64,000 nt of DNA. Source: Bradyrhizobium sp. SK17 (GTDB lineage: Bacteria > Pseudomonadota > Alphaproteobacteria > Rhizobiales > Xanthobacteraceae). The notes beneath the pieces are model-generated. The model worked only from the letters and a program-made list of their open reading frames with translations. It had not been told where the DNA came from and did not search any database. The DNA is taken from assembly GCF_002831585.1 (NCBI RefSeq), contig NZ_CP025113.1, positions 248,001-312,000 of the forward strand, in the 5' to 3' direction. Below, piece after piece: positions 17,061 through 27,707 of this stretch. Every line of letters starts with the position of its first letter. The first letter of the stretch is position 1. Position numbers and translations under genes: made by a program.

Positions 17061-17669
17061 ATGTCAGCAAATCTCCCCGATCCCGAATCCACCGATAACG
17101 ACCTCTGGGTGTTCGGCTACGGCTCGCTGATGTGGAAACCGGGCTTCGAATTCCTCGAGCAGGTGCCGGCCCGGCTGATCGGCGAGCATCGCGCGCTCTG
17201 CGTCTATTCCTTCGACCATCGCGGCACGCCGGAGAAGCCGGGGCTGGTGCTCGGGCTCGACCGCGGCGGCGCCTGCCGCGGCGTTGCGTTCCGCGTCGCC
17301 GCCCGCCTGCGCCACGACACCATCGCCTATTTGCGGGCGCGCGAGCAGACCACCCATGTTTATCGCGAGGTGATGCGCTCGGTGTGGCTGGAGAACGAGG
17401 CGCGGCAGCGCGTCTCCGCGCTGGCCTATGTGGTCGATCGCGGCCATGTGCAATATGCCGGCCGGCTGTCGCTGACGGAACAGCTGCGCTTCGTGCAGCA
17501 GGGCCACGGCCGCTCGGGCAACAACCGCGACTATGTGCTCTCGACCGTGGCCTCGATCGAGAAGCAGGGCCTTCGCGACGCGCAATTGCACCAGCTCGCG
17601 GCGATGCTGCACGCCGCCGGCACGCAGCATCGGGATGCGCATGCGGCGGGCGGGCTCGATCCAGCCTGA
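17061..17669 (+). CDS. chaC: Gamma-glutamylcyclotransferase, ChaC-like
   Basis: 202 aa. The substrate-binding YGSLMW motif is at residues 20-25 (VFGYGSLMW), and the acidic catalytic region and the late RSGNNRDYV stretch match ChaC. The family cleaves glutathione to 5-oxoproline and Cys-Gly in the cytosol. ATG 17061 gives family length. A divergent promoter region of about 140 bases is shared with the DUF2125 gene. Confidence 0.9.
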   Translation: MSANLPDPESTDNDLWVFGYGSLMWKPGFEFLEQVPARLIGEHRALCVYSFDHRGTPEKPGLVLGLDRGGACRGVAFRVAARLRHDTIAYLRAREQTTHVYREVMRSVWLENEARQRVSALAYVVDRGHVQYAGRLSLTEQLRFVQQGHGRSGNNRDYVLSTVASIEKQGLRDAQLHQLAAMLHAAGTQHRDAHAAGGLDPA

Positions 17670-17781
17670 GCGCGCCGTTGGCGCTGATCCCATGGGTTGA
17701 GGAACCGGGTTGTTGAAGTTTCGCCACGGCGCGAACAACATTGTGGTCTCAATTTCCGGTCGCTGGAATGGAACGACCGGA

Positions 17782-19578
17782 ATGCGCCTCTCATTGCCCA
17801 AGCTCGCCGCGATCGGCCTGCTGTTGCTGCTCAACACGCCATCCCATGCCGGTCTGAGAGAGGATGGCGCGGCCTGCGACGCCAAGGATTCGCACCCGGA
17901 GCTCGCGATCCCTGCCTGCACGCGGCTGATCGCGGTCAATCCCAGGGGACGCGACCTCGCCATCACCTATTACAACCGCGCGCTCGCCTGGCATAACAAG
18001 GGCGATCTGGAAAAGGCCAAGTCGGATTACGATCAGTCGATCGCGATCAATCCGGCGTTTGCGCCGTCCTATGGCCAGCGCGCCAAGGTCTTCCTGCAAA
18101 CCCAGGACTACGACCGCGCGCTGAGCGACTTCGATCAAGCGATTCGGCTGAAGCCCGCCGGTCCGTTCAGCGCCGGCTGGTTCAACAATCGCGCGGAGGT
18201 GTCCGTCGCAACCGGCGACTATGATCGCGCGCTGGCCGATTACGGCAAATCAATCGAGCTCGATCCCAACTCGTGGTACGCCTATGTCAATCGGGCGCTG
18301 GTGTACGATTTCCGCGGCAAGGACCGGCTCGCGGCGCTGCATTGCCAGAATGCGATCAAGGTCGCGCCGCGCGCAGGCGGCCCCTATTTTTGCCGGGCCG
18401 TCATCGAGGTCAGCGCCGGCGACATCGACAATGCCTCGCGCGACATCGAGCGCGCGATCACCATTCAGGGCGACCAGGCTGCGTTCTACTCGCTGCGCGG
18501 CCTGACGCTGGCCAGCAAGGGCGAGCTCGATCAGGCCATCCGCGACTACGACCACGCCACGCAGCTCGATGCGCAGGGCGCGCTGAACTACGCACGGCGG
18601 GGGCTCGCCGACGAGAAGAAGGGCGATGTCGACGGTGCACGCACCGACTTCCGGCACGCACTCGACGTCCTCGGTCTCGATCAGCTCGACCGCACGCAGG
18701 GCCAGCGTATCGCCAGGGATGGCCTGCAACGGCTCGACAAGGTCGCCGCCACGGACAAGAGCGTGATTGCGGATCACGCCGCGGCCAAGCCGGTTCCTGC
18801 GCTCACGGCCGCAGTGCCGGTTGCGCCGGTCGGCGCGGGCCAGAAGCCAGCGACGACGGAGCGGCGCGTCGCCCTGGTCGTGGGCAACTCGAAATACCGC
18901 TCGGTGCCGGTGCTGCCGAACCCCAGCCAGGATGCGACAGCGATCGCAGATACACTGCGCGCCGTGGGCTTCCAGGACGTCCGTCTCGTCACCGACGCCA
19001 CGCGCGACAGCCTGGTCGAGGCCCTCAAATCATTCGCCAACGCCGCCGACGGCGCCGACTGGGCCGTGGTCTACTATGCCGGTCACGGCATGGAGATGGC
19101 AGGCGAGAACTATCTGGTGCCGGTCGACGCCAAGCTCGCCACCGACCGCGACGTGCCGTTCGAGGCGGTCGCCCTGACCCAGGTGATGGGCGCCACCGAA
19201 GGCGCGCGCAAGCTGCATCTCGTTATTCTCGACGCTTGCCGCGACAATCCGTTCGCCAACCAGATCAAGCGCACCGTCGCGTCGCGGTCCATCGGACGGG
19301 GCCTGGCCCAGGTCGAGCCCGACAGCGGCACGCTGGTGGTCTACGCCGCCAAGCACGGCCAGGTCGCGCTCGACGGCGACGGCGCTCACAGCCCGTTCGT
19401 GACCGCGCTGATCAAGCGCATGCAGACGCCGCGGATCGAGATCCGCAAACTGTTCGACCTCGTGCGCGACGACGTCATGGCCGCGACCGATCGCCGGCAG
19501 CAGCCCTTCAGCTATGGCTCGGTGCCGGGTAGCGAAGATTTCTACTTCGTCAGCGCGAGCCAGAACGCGGCGAAATAG
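17782..19578 (+). CDS. TPR-repeat protein with C-terminal caspase-like (peptidase C14) domain
   Basis: 598 aa. Signal peptide (about residues 1-22), then about eight TPR units from residue 40 to 310 (for example YNRALAWHNKGDLEKAKSDY), a linker, then a caspase/metacaspase domain. The catalytic dyad is visible: H435 in YYAGHGMEM and C486 in LDACRDNPF. The signal peptide suggests a periplasmic protease or signalling scaffold. ATG 17782 was chosen as the first residue of the signal peptide; upstream in-frame starts lack conservation. An ankyrin protein follows 10 bases downstream. Confidence 0.9.
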   Translation: MRLSLPKLAAIGLLLLLNTPSHAGLREDGAACDAKDSHPELAIPACTRLIAVNPRGRDLAITYYNRALAWHNKGDLEKAKSDYDQSIAINPAFAPSYGQRAKVFLQTQDYDRALSDFDQAIRLKPAGPFSAGWFNNRAEVSVATGDYDRALADYGKSIELDPNSWYAYVNRALVYDFRGKDRLAALHCQNAIKVAPRAGGPYFCRAVIEVSAGDIDNASRDIERAITIQGDQAAFYSLRGLTLASKGELDQAIRDYDHATQLDAQGALNYARRGLADEKKGDVDGARTDFRHALDVLGLDQLDRTQGQRIARDGLQRLDKVAATDKSVIADHAAAKPVPALTAAVPVAPVGAGQKPATTERRVALVVGNSKYRSVPVLPNPSQDATAIADTLRAVGFQDVRLVTDATRDSLVEALKSFANAADGADWAVVYYAGHGMEMAGENYLVPVDAKLATDRDVPFEAVALTQVMGATEGARKLHLVILDACRDNPFANQIKRTVASRSIGRGLAQVEPDSGTLVVYAAKHGQVALDGDGAHSPFVTALIKRMQTPRIEIRKLFDLVRDDVMAATDRRQQPFSYGSVPGSEDFYFVSASQNAAK

Positions 19579-19588
19579 GCTGGATGCA

Positions 19589-20338
19589 ATGACCACCGGG
19601 ATGTCCAGATTGCGCAGCGACGACCCGCTCGCCGCGGAGCTGACCGCGGCGATCAAGGGCGGTGAGGCTGAGCGCTTGCGCGCGCTGCTCGCCGCGCATC
19701 CCGAGCTGGCGCGCTGCGTGGTCGAGGATGCGAAGGGCGGCGGACGGACGCCACTGCATCTGTTGGCCGACTGGCCGGGCCACAATCCCAACGCGGCCGC
19801 GGTCGTGCAGATCCTCACTACTGCCGGCGCCGCTCTCGATGCACCGGCGGTCGCGATGTGGCATCGCGAAACGCCGCTGCACTGGGCCGCCAGCAACGAC
19901 GACGTGGCGCTGATCGACGCGCTGCTCGATGCCGGCGCCGATCTCGAGCATGAGGGATCGTCGATCGATGGTGCCTCGCCGCTGTCGTCGGCGGTCGGCT
20001 ACGGCCAATGGGCGGCGGCACGGCGGCTGGTCGATCGCGGCGCGCGGACACAGCTGTGGCACGAGGCGGCGCTCGGCATGCTGCCGCAGATCACCCGCCG
20101 GCTCGCGGCTGCGGCGCTGCCGGCCGATCAGCTCTCAGGACCATTCTGGAACGCCTGCCATGGCGGGCAACTCGCCGCGGCGGAGGTTCTGCTCGCGCAC
20201 GGCGCCGACCTCGACTGGCCCGCGCCCTGGTCCGGACAAACACCGCTCGACATCGCCGAACAGGTGGAGTGTCGCGAGGTCGTGGCCTGGCTGCTCGAAC
20301 GCGGCGCCATGCGCGCAAGCAAGAATACCGCGGGCTGA
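19589..20338 (+). CDS. Ankyrin-repeat protein
   Basis: 249 aa from the ATG at 19589 (an alternative ATG is at 19601). At least four ankyrin units are visible: GRTPLHLLADWPGHN, RETPLHWAASNDDVALIDAL, ASPLSSAVGYGQWAAARRL and QTPLDIAEQVECREVVAWL. There is no signal or membrane segment, so it is probably a cytoplasmic protein-protein interaction module. The 10-base gap from the caspase-like gene implies one transcript, but the two proteins are predicted to be in different compartments. Confidence 0.85.
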   Translation: MTTGMSRLRSDDPLAAELTAAIKGGEAERLRALLAAHPELARCVVEDAKGGGRTPLHLLADWPGHNPNAAAVVQILTTAGAALDAPAVAMWHRETPLHWAASNDDVALIDALLDAGADLEHEGSSIDGASPLSSAVGYGQWAAARRLVDRGARTQLWHEAALGMLPQITRRLAAAALPADQLSGPFWNACHGGQLAAAEVLLAHGADLDWPAPWSGQTPLDIAEQVECREVVAWLLERGAMRASKNTAG

Positions 20339-20491
20339 GCGACCCGGAAGGATCGCGCCGCAAATCCGGTCCGGCCTTTGTCGCGACCATGCAAATCGCG
20401 GCGGAGGTGTGGCAGCGCGCCGTGACATTTGGGCTTTTGCATCGCGGCGCGGACGGATAGAAGCTGATCCGCAAATGCCGTCGCTGATGTC

Positions 20492-23400
20492 ATGAACCTC
20501 TCCGCCCCTTTGTCCGCCGGCCGGTCGGCACCACGCTACTGTCGATTGGACTGGTGGTGGCGGGCATCATTGCGTTCTTCAAGCTGCCGGTATCGCCGCT
20601 GCCCGACATCGACATCCCGACCATCATGGTACAGGCAACTTTGCCCGGCGCCAGCCCGGCCGACGTCGCCGCCACGGTGGCGAGCCCGCTGGAGCGGCAT
20701 CTCGGCCAGATCGCCAGCGTGACCGAGATGACGTCGCAGTCGTCGCTCGGCTCGGCCGTCATCGTGCTGCAATTCGACATCGACCGCGACATCAATGGCG
20801 CCGCGCGCGACGTGCAGGCCGCGATCAACGCGGCGCGCGCCGACCTGCCAACCAATTTGCGCGCCAATCCGACCTACCGCAAATTCAACCCGGCCTCGGC
20901 GCCGATCCTGATCTACACCTTGACCTCGGATACGCTGACCCCGGCCGAGCTCTATGACGCCGCCTCGACCGTGCTGGCGCAGAAGCTGTCGCAGGTCGAA
21001 GGCGTCGGCCAGGTCTCGGTCGGCGGCGGTTCGCTGCCCGCGGTGCGGGTCGAGCTGATCCCGCCGGCGCTCAACAAATACGGCATCGGGCTCGAAGACG
21101 TCCGCGCCGCGCTGTCGAGCGCCAACGCGCACAGCCCGAAGGGCGGCATCGACGTCGGCGGCCAACGCTACCAGATCTACGCCAACGACCAGGCGCGCAA
21201 GGCGGCCGACTACAAGCCGCTGGTCGTCGCCTACCGCAACGGCGGGCCGGTGCGGCTGACCGATGTCGGCGACGTCATCGATTCCGTGGAAAATGTCCGC
21301 ACCCTCGGCCTTGCCGACGGCAAGCCGGCGATCGTGATGATCGTGTACCGGCAGCCCGGCGCCAACATCATCAAGATGGTCGACAAGGTGATGGGGCTGA
21401 TGCCGCAGCTCAAGGCCTCGGTATCGCCGGCGATCGACATCAATCTGGCAATGGACCGCTCGAAGACGATTCGCGCCTCGCTGCACGACGTCGAGATCAC
21501 GCTTTTGATCGCGGTCGCGCTGGTGATCCTGGTGGTGTTTGCATTCCTGCGCAATGCCCGCGCCACGCTGGTGCCGGTGGTGGCGGTCGGGGTGTCGCTG
21601 ATCGCGACCTTCGCGGTGATGTACCTGCTCGGCTACAGCCTCGACATCTTCTCGCTGATGGCGTTGACGGTGGCGACCGGGTTCGTGGTCGACGACGCCA
21701 TCGTGGTGCTGGAAAACATCACCCGCCACATGGATGCCGGAATGTCGCGGCTGGAGGCGACGCTGCTCGGCACCCGCGAGGTCGGCTTCACCGTGCTGTC
21801 GATGAGCGTATCGCTTGTCGCGGTATTCGTGCCGATCCTGTTCATGGGCAGCCTGGTCGGCCGCCTGTTCCGTGAATTCGCCATGACCATCACGATTGCG
21901 ATCGTGATCTCGCTGGTGGTCTCGCTGACCACGACGCCGATGATGTGCGCGGTGGTGCTGCGCAAGGAGGAGGCCGGCCAGCCGCACGGCCTGATCTACC
22001 GGATCAGCGAGCGCGCCTTCGAGCTGATGCTGAGCGGCTACCGCGCGACGCTCGGCGTCGCGCTGCGCCATCCGCTGCTGGTGATGCTGATCCTCGCCTC
22101 AACGCTGTATCTGAACTTCCATCTCTACGCGGTGGTGCCGAAGGGCTTCGTGCCGCAGCAGGACACCGGGCTGCTGGTCGGCTCGATCCAGGCCGACCAG
22201 AGCACCTCGTTCCAGCTGATGCAGCGGAAGCTGACCCAGTTCATCGACATCGTGAAGTCGGATCCGGCGGTCGATACCGCGGTCGGCTTCACCGGCGGCG
22301 GAGGGGTCGGCCCCGGCGGCACCAACACCGGCACGGTGTTCGCCTCGCTGAAGCCGATGAACGAGCGCAGGCTACGCGCCGACAAGGTGATCGAGCGGCT
22401 GCGCGAGCCGCTCGCCAAGGTGGCCGGCGCCACCCTGTTCCTGCAATCGGTCGGCGATCTCGGCGCCGGCGGCCGCTCCGGCAACGCGGCCTATCAGTAC
22501 ACGCTGAAGGGCTCGACCTCCCAGGAGCTCAACGAATGGACGCCGAAGCTAGTCGCGGCGCTGCAAAAGGAGCCGACGCTCGCCGACGTCAACAGCGACC
22601 AGCAGAACAAGGCGCTGCAGGCCAACGTGGTCATCGACCGCGATGCCGCCTACCGGCTCGGCCTCAACATAGCTCAACTCGACAACACGCTGTATGACGC
22701 GTTCGGGCAGCGCCAGGTCTCGACCATCTTCGTCGCCCGTAACCAATATCACGTCATCATGGAGGTCGCGCCGCGCTTCTCGCAAGATCCGCAGACCCTG
22801 AAGGACGTCTACATCTCGAGCTCGGGCGTTTCGGCGACCGGCACGCAGTCGACCAACGCGGTGGCCGGAACGGTCTCCTCGTCGGCGCAGAAGAGCTCGG
22901 TCAGCTCGGTCGCCGCCAATGTGGTGCGCAACCAGGCGACCAACTCGATCGGCGCCACCGGCAGGGGCGTCGCCTCGACAGGCAGCGCGGTCTCGACCAG
23001 CGCGGCGACCATGATCCCGCTGTCGACGGTTGCCCGCTTCGAGCACGGCGAGACGCCGCTTTCCGTCAACCACCAGGATCTCCTGGTCGCCAGCACCATC
23101 TCGTTCAATCTGCCGCCGGGCGTCTCGCTGAGCACGGCAACCACCACGATCGAGAATGCGATGCACGCGATCAACATGCCGGCGGGCATCAGCGGCGGGT
23201 TTGCCGGCTCCGCAAAAATCTTCCAGCAGGCTCTCGCCAACGAGCTGTTCCTGATCCTGGCTGCGCTGGCGACGATCTACATCTCGCTCGGCATGCTCTA
23301 TGAGAGCTACATCCACCCGCTGACCATCCTCTCCACCCTGCCCTCGGCCGGCGTCGGCGCGGTAGCGGCGCTGATGCTGTCGCACACCGAATTCGACCTG

Positions 23401-23790
23401 ATCGGCGCCATCGGCGTGATCCTGCTGGTCGGCATCGTGAAAAAGAACGCCATCATGATGATCGACTTCGCGCTCGACGCCGAGCGCCAGCGCGGGCTGT
23501 CGTCGCGCGATGCGATCTACGAGGCCTGCCTGATGCGCTTCCGTCCGATCATGATGACGACGCTCGCCGCGCTGTTCGGCGCGGTGCCGCTGATGATCGG
23601 CCTCGGCGAAGGCAGCGAGTTGCGTCAGCCGCTCGGCATCGCGATTTTCGGCGGATTGATCCTGAGCCAGATCCTGACGCTCTACACCACGCCGGTAGTC
23701 TATCTCTATCTCGACCGCGCGCGGCTCTGGAGCCAGCGCCGCCGCGCCGCGCGGCGCGCAAGGCGGGCCGCAGCGTCGGGCGCCTCCTGA
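20492..23790 (+). pseudogene. RND-family efflux pump permease (HAE1, MdtB/MdtC-like) with N-terminal single-base frameshift
   Basis: About 1,099 codons. The first six codons from ATG 20492 (MNLSAP) fit the conserved RND start, but a missing base after 20511 throws the next residues out of frame. From 20512 the other frame gives VRRPVGTTLLSIGLVVAG, the expected first helix, and stays open to 23790. As written, translation could start only internally (GTG 20554), losing most of helix 1. The rest is intact with twelve helices, VDDAIVVLENI and GIVKKNAIMMID. A Ser/Thr/Ala-rich insertion lies near residues 775-845. No membrane-fusion partner gene is adjacent. Sequencing error or true lesion cannot be separated here. 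Confidence 0.85.
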
Positions 23791-23797
23791 CCAGCCG

Positions 23798-23818
23798 CGG
23801 CCGACGGCGCGTCGGCCG
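23798..23818 (+). terminator. Candidate hairpin terminator after the RND gene
   Basis: Perfect 9-bp stem CGGCCGACG/CGTCGGCCG with a 3-base loop, 8 bases after the RND stop codon. No T-run follows, so factor-dependent or weak termination is more likely than classical intrinsic termination. Confidence 0.4.
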
Positions 23819-23926
23819 GCGCCCTCGGCAATCCTGGCTCAACCCTTGTATGCCCCCTGCACGCGGCTTCGTTATGACGGCGTCGCGCAAGGCATGATAG
23901 CGTTTGGCAAACCCCGGGAGGATGTC

Positions 23927-25408
23927 ATGAAGACCTATCAGCTCTACATCAACGGCCAGTATGTCGATCCCGCCAATGGCGAGTGGTTCGAATCGATCGA
24001 TCCCTATCGCGGCGAGGCCTGGGCGAGGATTCCCCGCGGCACTGCCGCCGATGCCGACAAGGCCGTGAAGGCCGCCAACGAGGCGATGTGGAACGGACCA
24101 TGGGCCAAGATGACGGCGTCAGCGCGCGGCAAGGCGATGCGCAAGCTCGGCGACCTCGTTGCCGCCAATGCCGAGCGCCTCGCCGAGATCGAGGTGCGCG
24201 ACAACGGCAAGCTGATGGCCGAGATGCTGGGCCAGTTGCGCTACCATCCGGAATGGTGGTGGTATTTCGGCGGCCTCGTCGACAAGCTCGAGGGCGGACT
24301 TGTGCCGATCGACAAGGCCGAGACCTTTGCCTACACCACGCATGAGCCGGTCGGCGTCGTCGCGGCGCTGACCGCCTGGAATTCGCCGCTGTTGTTCGTG
24401 GCTTGGAAATGCGCCGCAGCCCTCGCCGCAGGCTGCGCCGTGGTCGTGAAGCCGTCTGAATTTACGTCCGCCAGCACGCTGGAATTCGCCGCGCTGACCA
24501 AGGAGGCCGGGATTCCCGACGGCATCTTCAACGTGGTGACCGGCTTCGGCCCCGAAGCCGGCTCCGCGCTGATCTCCCATCCCGGCGTCGCCAAGATCAC
24601 CTTCACCGGATCGGATACCACCGGCGCCAAGGTCTACGAGACCGCGGCCAAGAGTCTGAAGCGCGTCTCGCTCGAGCTCGGCGGCAAATCGCCGAACATC
24701 GTGTTCGAGGATGCCGACCTCACCGCGGCCGCCGCCGGCGCGATCTCCGGCATCTTCGCCGCCACCGGGCAGACCTGCATCGCCGGGTCGCGCCTGCTGG
24801 TGCAGAGCTCGATCAAGGAGAAATTCGTCGCGCGCGTGCTGGAGCTGGCGAAATCCGCCAAGATCGGCGACCCGATGCAGGCCGACACCAATGTCGGGCC
24901 GATCACGACGCCCGCGCAGTACAAGAAGGTACTCGACTACATCGACATCGCGAAAGCCGAGGGCGCCCGCTGCCTGCTCGGCGGGAAGCCTGCCTCCGGC
25001 GACGGCATCAAGGGCGGGCAATTCGTCGAGCCGACCATCTTCACCGATGTCGACAATTCGATGCGGATCGCGCGCGAGGAGGTGTTCGGACCGGTGCTGT
25101 CGATCATCTCGTTCGACACCGAGGAGGACGCGATCCGGATCGCCAACGACACCATCTACGGCCTCGCCGCCGGCATCTGGACCAAGGACCTCGCGCGCGC
25201 CATCCGCGTACCGAAGCAGCTCCGCGCCGGCACCGTGTGGGTCAACACCTACCGTGCCATCAGCTACATGATGCCGTTCGGCGGCATGAAGTTCTCCGGC
25301 GTCGGCCGCGAGAGCGGCATCGACGCGGTGCGCGAATATCAGGAGACCAAGAGCGTGTGGATCTCCACCGCGACCGACGTGCCGGCCAATCCGTTCGTGA
25401 TGCGGTAA
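23927..25408 (+). CDS. NAD(P)-dependent aldehyde dehydrogenase
   Basis: 493 aa, standard ALDH length. Catalytic E250 in LELGGKSPN and C284 in GQTCIAGSR are both present, plus the EEVFGPVLSI and GGMKFSGVGRE signatures. It oxidises an aldehyde to the acid. The betaine-aldehyde/DhaS-like branch is likely but the substrate is not readable. ATG 23927 follows GGGAGG by 6 bases. It appears monocistronic, between the RND gene and a convergent MFS gene. Confidence 0.93.
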   Translation: MKTYQLYINGQYVDPANGEWFESIDPYRGEAWARIPRGTAADADKAVKAANEAMWNGPWAKMTASARGKAMRKLGDLVAANAERLAEIEVRDNGKLMAEMLGQLRYHPEWWWYFGGLVDKLEGGLVPIDKAETFAYTTHEPVGVVAALTAWNSPLLFVAWKCAAALAAGCAVVVKPSEFTSASTLEFAALTKEAGIPDGIFNVVTGFGPEAGSALISHPGVAKITFTGSDTTGAKVYETAAKSLKRVSLELGGKSPNIVFEDADLTAAAAGAISGIFAATGQTCIAGSRLLVQSSIKEKFVARVLELAKSAKIGDPMQADTNVGPITTPAQYKKVLDYIDIAKAEGARCLLGGKPASGDGIKGGQFVEPTIFTDVDNSMRIAREEVFGPVLSIISFDTEEDAIRIANDTIYGLAAGIWTKDLARAIRVPKQLRAGTVWVNTYRAISYMMPFGGMKFSGVGRESGIDAVREYQETKSVWISTATDVPANPFVMR

Positions 25409-25450
25409 GGGCCCGCGGTGGCCTGGCTGCAAACTCGCCAAGGCACCGCG

Positions 25451-26665
25451 TCACATGACTGGACTTGCCGTCGCGCACCGCGCGGCGGCTCTGCGCCGAA
25501 GCGTTCCGGCCAGCATGACGAACGACGAGAGCATGAGGATCAGGGCGCTGAACAGAAACGTGGCCTGATAGCCGCGGCTATCGAACAGAACACCACCACC
25601 CGCCGCACCCGCGGTGATCGCCAGCTGAATCACCGCCACCATCAGGCCGCCGCCCGCCTCCGCGTCATCGGGTAACGCCTCGCTGAGCCAGGTCCACCAG
25701 CCGACCGGGGCGGCCGTGCCGATAAAGCCCCACAGGAACATCAGCGTCACCGTCGCGCCGAGCGAGGCACCAAATGCCGTCAGTGCGATGGCGATCACGG
25801 CCATCGCGAGCGGGATCAACATGAGGGACGTGTAGAGACGTTCGCGGATCACGAGGCCGATCAGCGACGTGCCGATCAGACCCGCGACGCCCATCACGAG
25901 CAACAGCGCCGAAATGGTCGTGACGTCGACGCGTGTCACGGTTTCGAGGAACGGCCGCAGATAGGTGAACAGCGCGAACTGGCCGAGGAAGAACAGGGCC
26001 GCCGCGAGCATGCCGTAGGGGACGCCGGGCCGGCGCAGGACCTTGAACGCGGCCGCCGCGCTCGCCCGCTCTTGGCTCGGCATTCTGGGAAGCGTGATGA
26101 ACTGCCAGAGCAGGGTCAGCGCCGCGATCGGCACGACGCAGAAGAATGCGCCGCGCCAGCCGATATACTGACCGAGAAAGCTGCCAAGCGGCGCCGCAAT
26201 CGTGGTCGCGAGGGCATTGCCGCCATTGAGCACCGCCAGCGCGCGCGGCAGATCCTTGGCCGGCACGATGCGGATCATCGTTGCGGCGGACATCGACCAG
26301 AAACCGCCGACGACCATGCCGACGAGCGCGCGCCCCGCCATGAAGACCGCGTAAGTGGGCGCGAACGCCACAACGACACCGGAGATCAGCATGACACCGG
26401 TCAGCCACAGCAGCACAGTGCGCCGATCGACACCGCGCGTCGCCGTCGAGATGAAGAGACTGGTCAGGATGGCGAAGAAGCCAGACACGGAGATGGCCTG
26501 CCCGGCCTGCCCTTCGGTCAACTCAAGGCCTCTGGCGATCGGCGTGAGCAGGCTCACCGGCATCCACTCGGTTGCGACGAGGGTCGAGGCGCACAAAGTG
26601 AGCGCAAAGACCGCGCTCCATGCGGCCATTGGCTGCGTTGTCTTTTGATCGATCGTAGCGTCCAT
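25451..26665 (-). CDS. MFS transporter, DHA1 drug/nucleoside-efflux type
   Basis: 404 aa with twelve predicted helices. The motif A-like loop after helix 2 is degenerate (RGVDRRTVLL) and the helix-4/5 region has GRALVGMVVGGFWSMSAA, typical of the NepI/AraJ-like DHA1 group. It probably exports a small molecule by proton antiport. ATG 26665 is selected over an upstream in-frame start at 26731, which lies in the promoter. Divergent from a LysR gene 130 bases away, its likely regulator. Confidence 0.88.
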   Translation of the reverse strand: MDATIDQKTTQPMAAWSAVFALTLCASTLVATEWMPVSLLTPIARGLELTEGQAGQAISVSGFFAILTSLFISTATRGVDRRTVLLWLTGVMLISGVVVAFAPTYAVFMAGRALVGMVVGGFWSMSAATMIRIVPAKDLPRALAVLNGGNALATTIAAPLGSFLGQYIGWRGAFFCVVPIAALTLLWQFITLPRMPSQERASAAAAFKVLRRPGVPYGMLAAALFFLGQFALFTYLRPFLETVTRVDVTTISALLLVMGVAGLIGTSLIGLVIRERLYTSLMLIPLAMAVIAIALTAFGASLGATVTLMFLWGFIGTAAPVGWWTWLSEALPDDAEAGGGLMVAVIQLAITAGAAGGGVLFDSRGYQATFLFSALILMLSSFVMLAGTLRRRAAARCATASPVM

Positions 26666-26736
26666 AGAGCATCCATGTGCAGAGAAGCGCCCAAGCCGGC
26701 GCTGTTCACGGCAACATTTAGAGCCCGGCACAGCGT

Positions 26737-26771
26737 TCGATTAGCCGCTATAATTTGCTTGCATTAATCGA
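26737..26771. promoter_or_regulatory. Candidate LysR operator in the divergent MFS/LysR promoter region
   Basis: Inverted repeat TCGATTA (26737-26743) and TAATCGA (26765-26771) separated by 21 bases, with TATAAT (26749-26754) inside. ATTA half-sites in a divergent LysR promoter are characteristic of LysR-type recognition and autoregulation. Confidence 0.5.
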
Positions 26772-26795
26772 TGCCAGCCATGAATACTGCGACCC

Positions 26796-27707
26796 ATGGC
26801 AAGCCAGGATTTCAACGATCTATTGGCCTTCGTGGCGGTCGCCCGCGAGCGCAGTTTCACCAGAGCCGCGGCGAAACTAGGCGTCGTGCAGTCGACGCTC
26901 AGCCATACGATCAAGCGCCTCGAAATGCAGATGGGCCTGCGACTGCTGACGCGCACGACGCGCAGCGTCGGCCTGACCGAAGCGGGCGAACGTCTTCAAC
27001 AATCGCTTGCGCCGCGGATCGAGGAAATCGAGCGCGACATCGCGGCGCTGATGTCCCTGCGCGACACGCCGTCAGGCAGCATCCGCATCACGCTCTCGGA
27101 GCACGCGCTGGAAACGGTGGTCTGGCCCAGGCTGGCGCCCGTCCTGGCGAAGTATCCCGACGTCAAGGTCGAGTTCAGCCTCGACATCGGGTTCCGCAAC
27201 ATCGTCAAGGACGGCTTCGATGCCGGAATCCGCCTCGGCGAGAGCGTGGAAAAGGACATGATCGCGGTGCGCATCGGCCCCGACTGGCGGCTGGTCGCGG
27301 TCGCTTCGCCCGCCTATCTGAAGCAGCATCCCAGACCCCGGCTTCCGCAAGACCTGATACGGCACGCCTGCATCAAGCGGCGTCTCGCAGCCGGCGGTCA
27401 CTATGTGTGGGAGTTCGCCAGGAATGGCGCAGAGCTTCGGGTGCGCGTCGAGGGCCAGCTGACCTTCAATGATTCCGGCGCCATGATCGATGCCGCCGTG
27501 AAGGGCTTCGGCATCGCCTATGTTCCTGAAGACATGGTCGCGCAGCGCATCCGGTCCGGCGAGTTGATTGTCGTGCTCGACGACTGGTCGCCGCAATTCG
27601 ACGGCTATTATATCTACTACCCCACGTCGCGGCAGAACTCGGCCGCGTTCAAGGTGATCGTCGACGCGCTACGCTATCATGAAGCAAGGCAGAAGAAGCG
27701 CGGCTAG
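26796..27707 (+). CDS. LysR-family transcriptional regulator
   Basis: 303 aa. An N-terminal winged helix-turn-helix (RSFTRAAAKLGVVQSTLSHT, residues about 16-35) is followed by the two-lobe LysR substrate-binding domain. DLLAFVAVARER is the classic start. It likely regulates the divergent MFS exporter and itself in response to an unknown ligand. Confidence 0.92.
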   Translation: MASQDFNDLLAFVAVARERSFTRAAAKLGVVQSTLSHTIKRLEMQMGLRLLTRTTRSVGLTEAGERLQQSLAPRIEEIERDIAALMSLRDTPSGSIRITLSEHALETVVWPRLAPVLAKYPDVKVEFSLDIGFRNIVKDGFDAGIRLGESVEKDMIAVRIGPDWRLVAVASPAYLKQHPRPRLPQDLIRHACIKRRLAAGGHYVWEFARNGAELRVRVEGQLTFNDSGAMIDAAVKGFGIAYVPEDMVAQRIRSGELIVVLDDWSPQFDGYYIYYPTSRQNSAAFKVIVDALRYHEARQKKRG

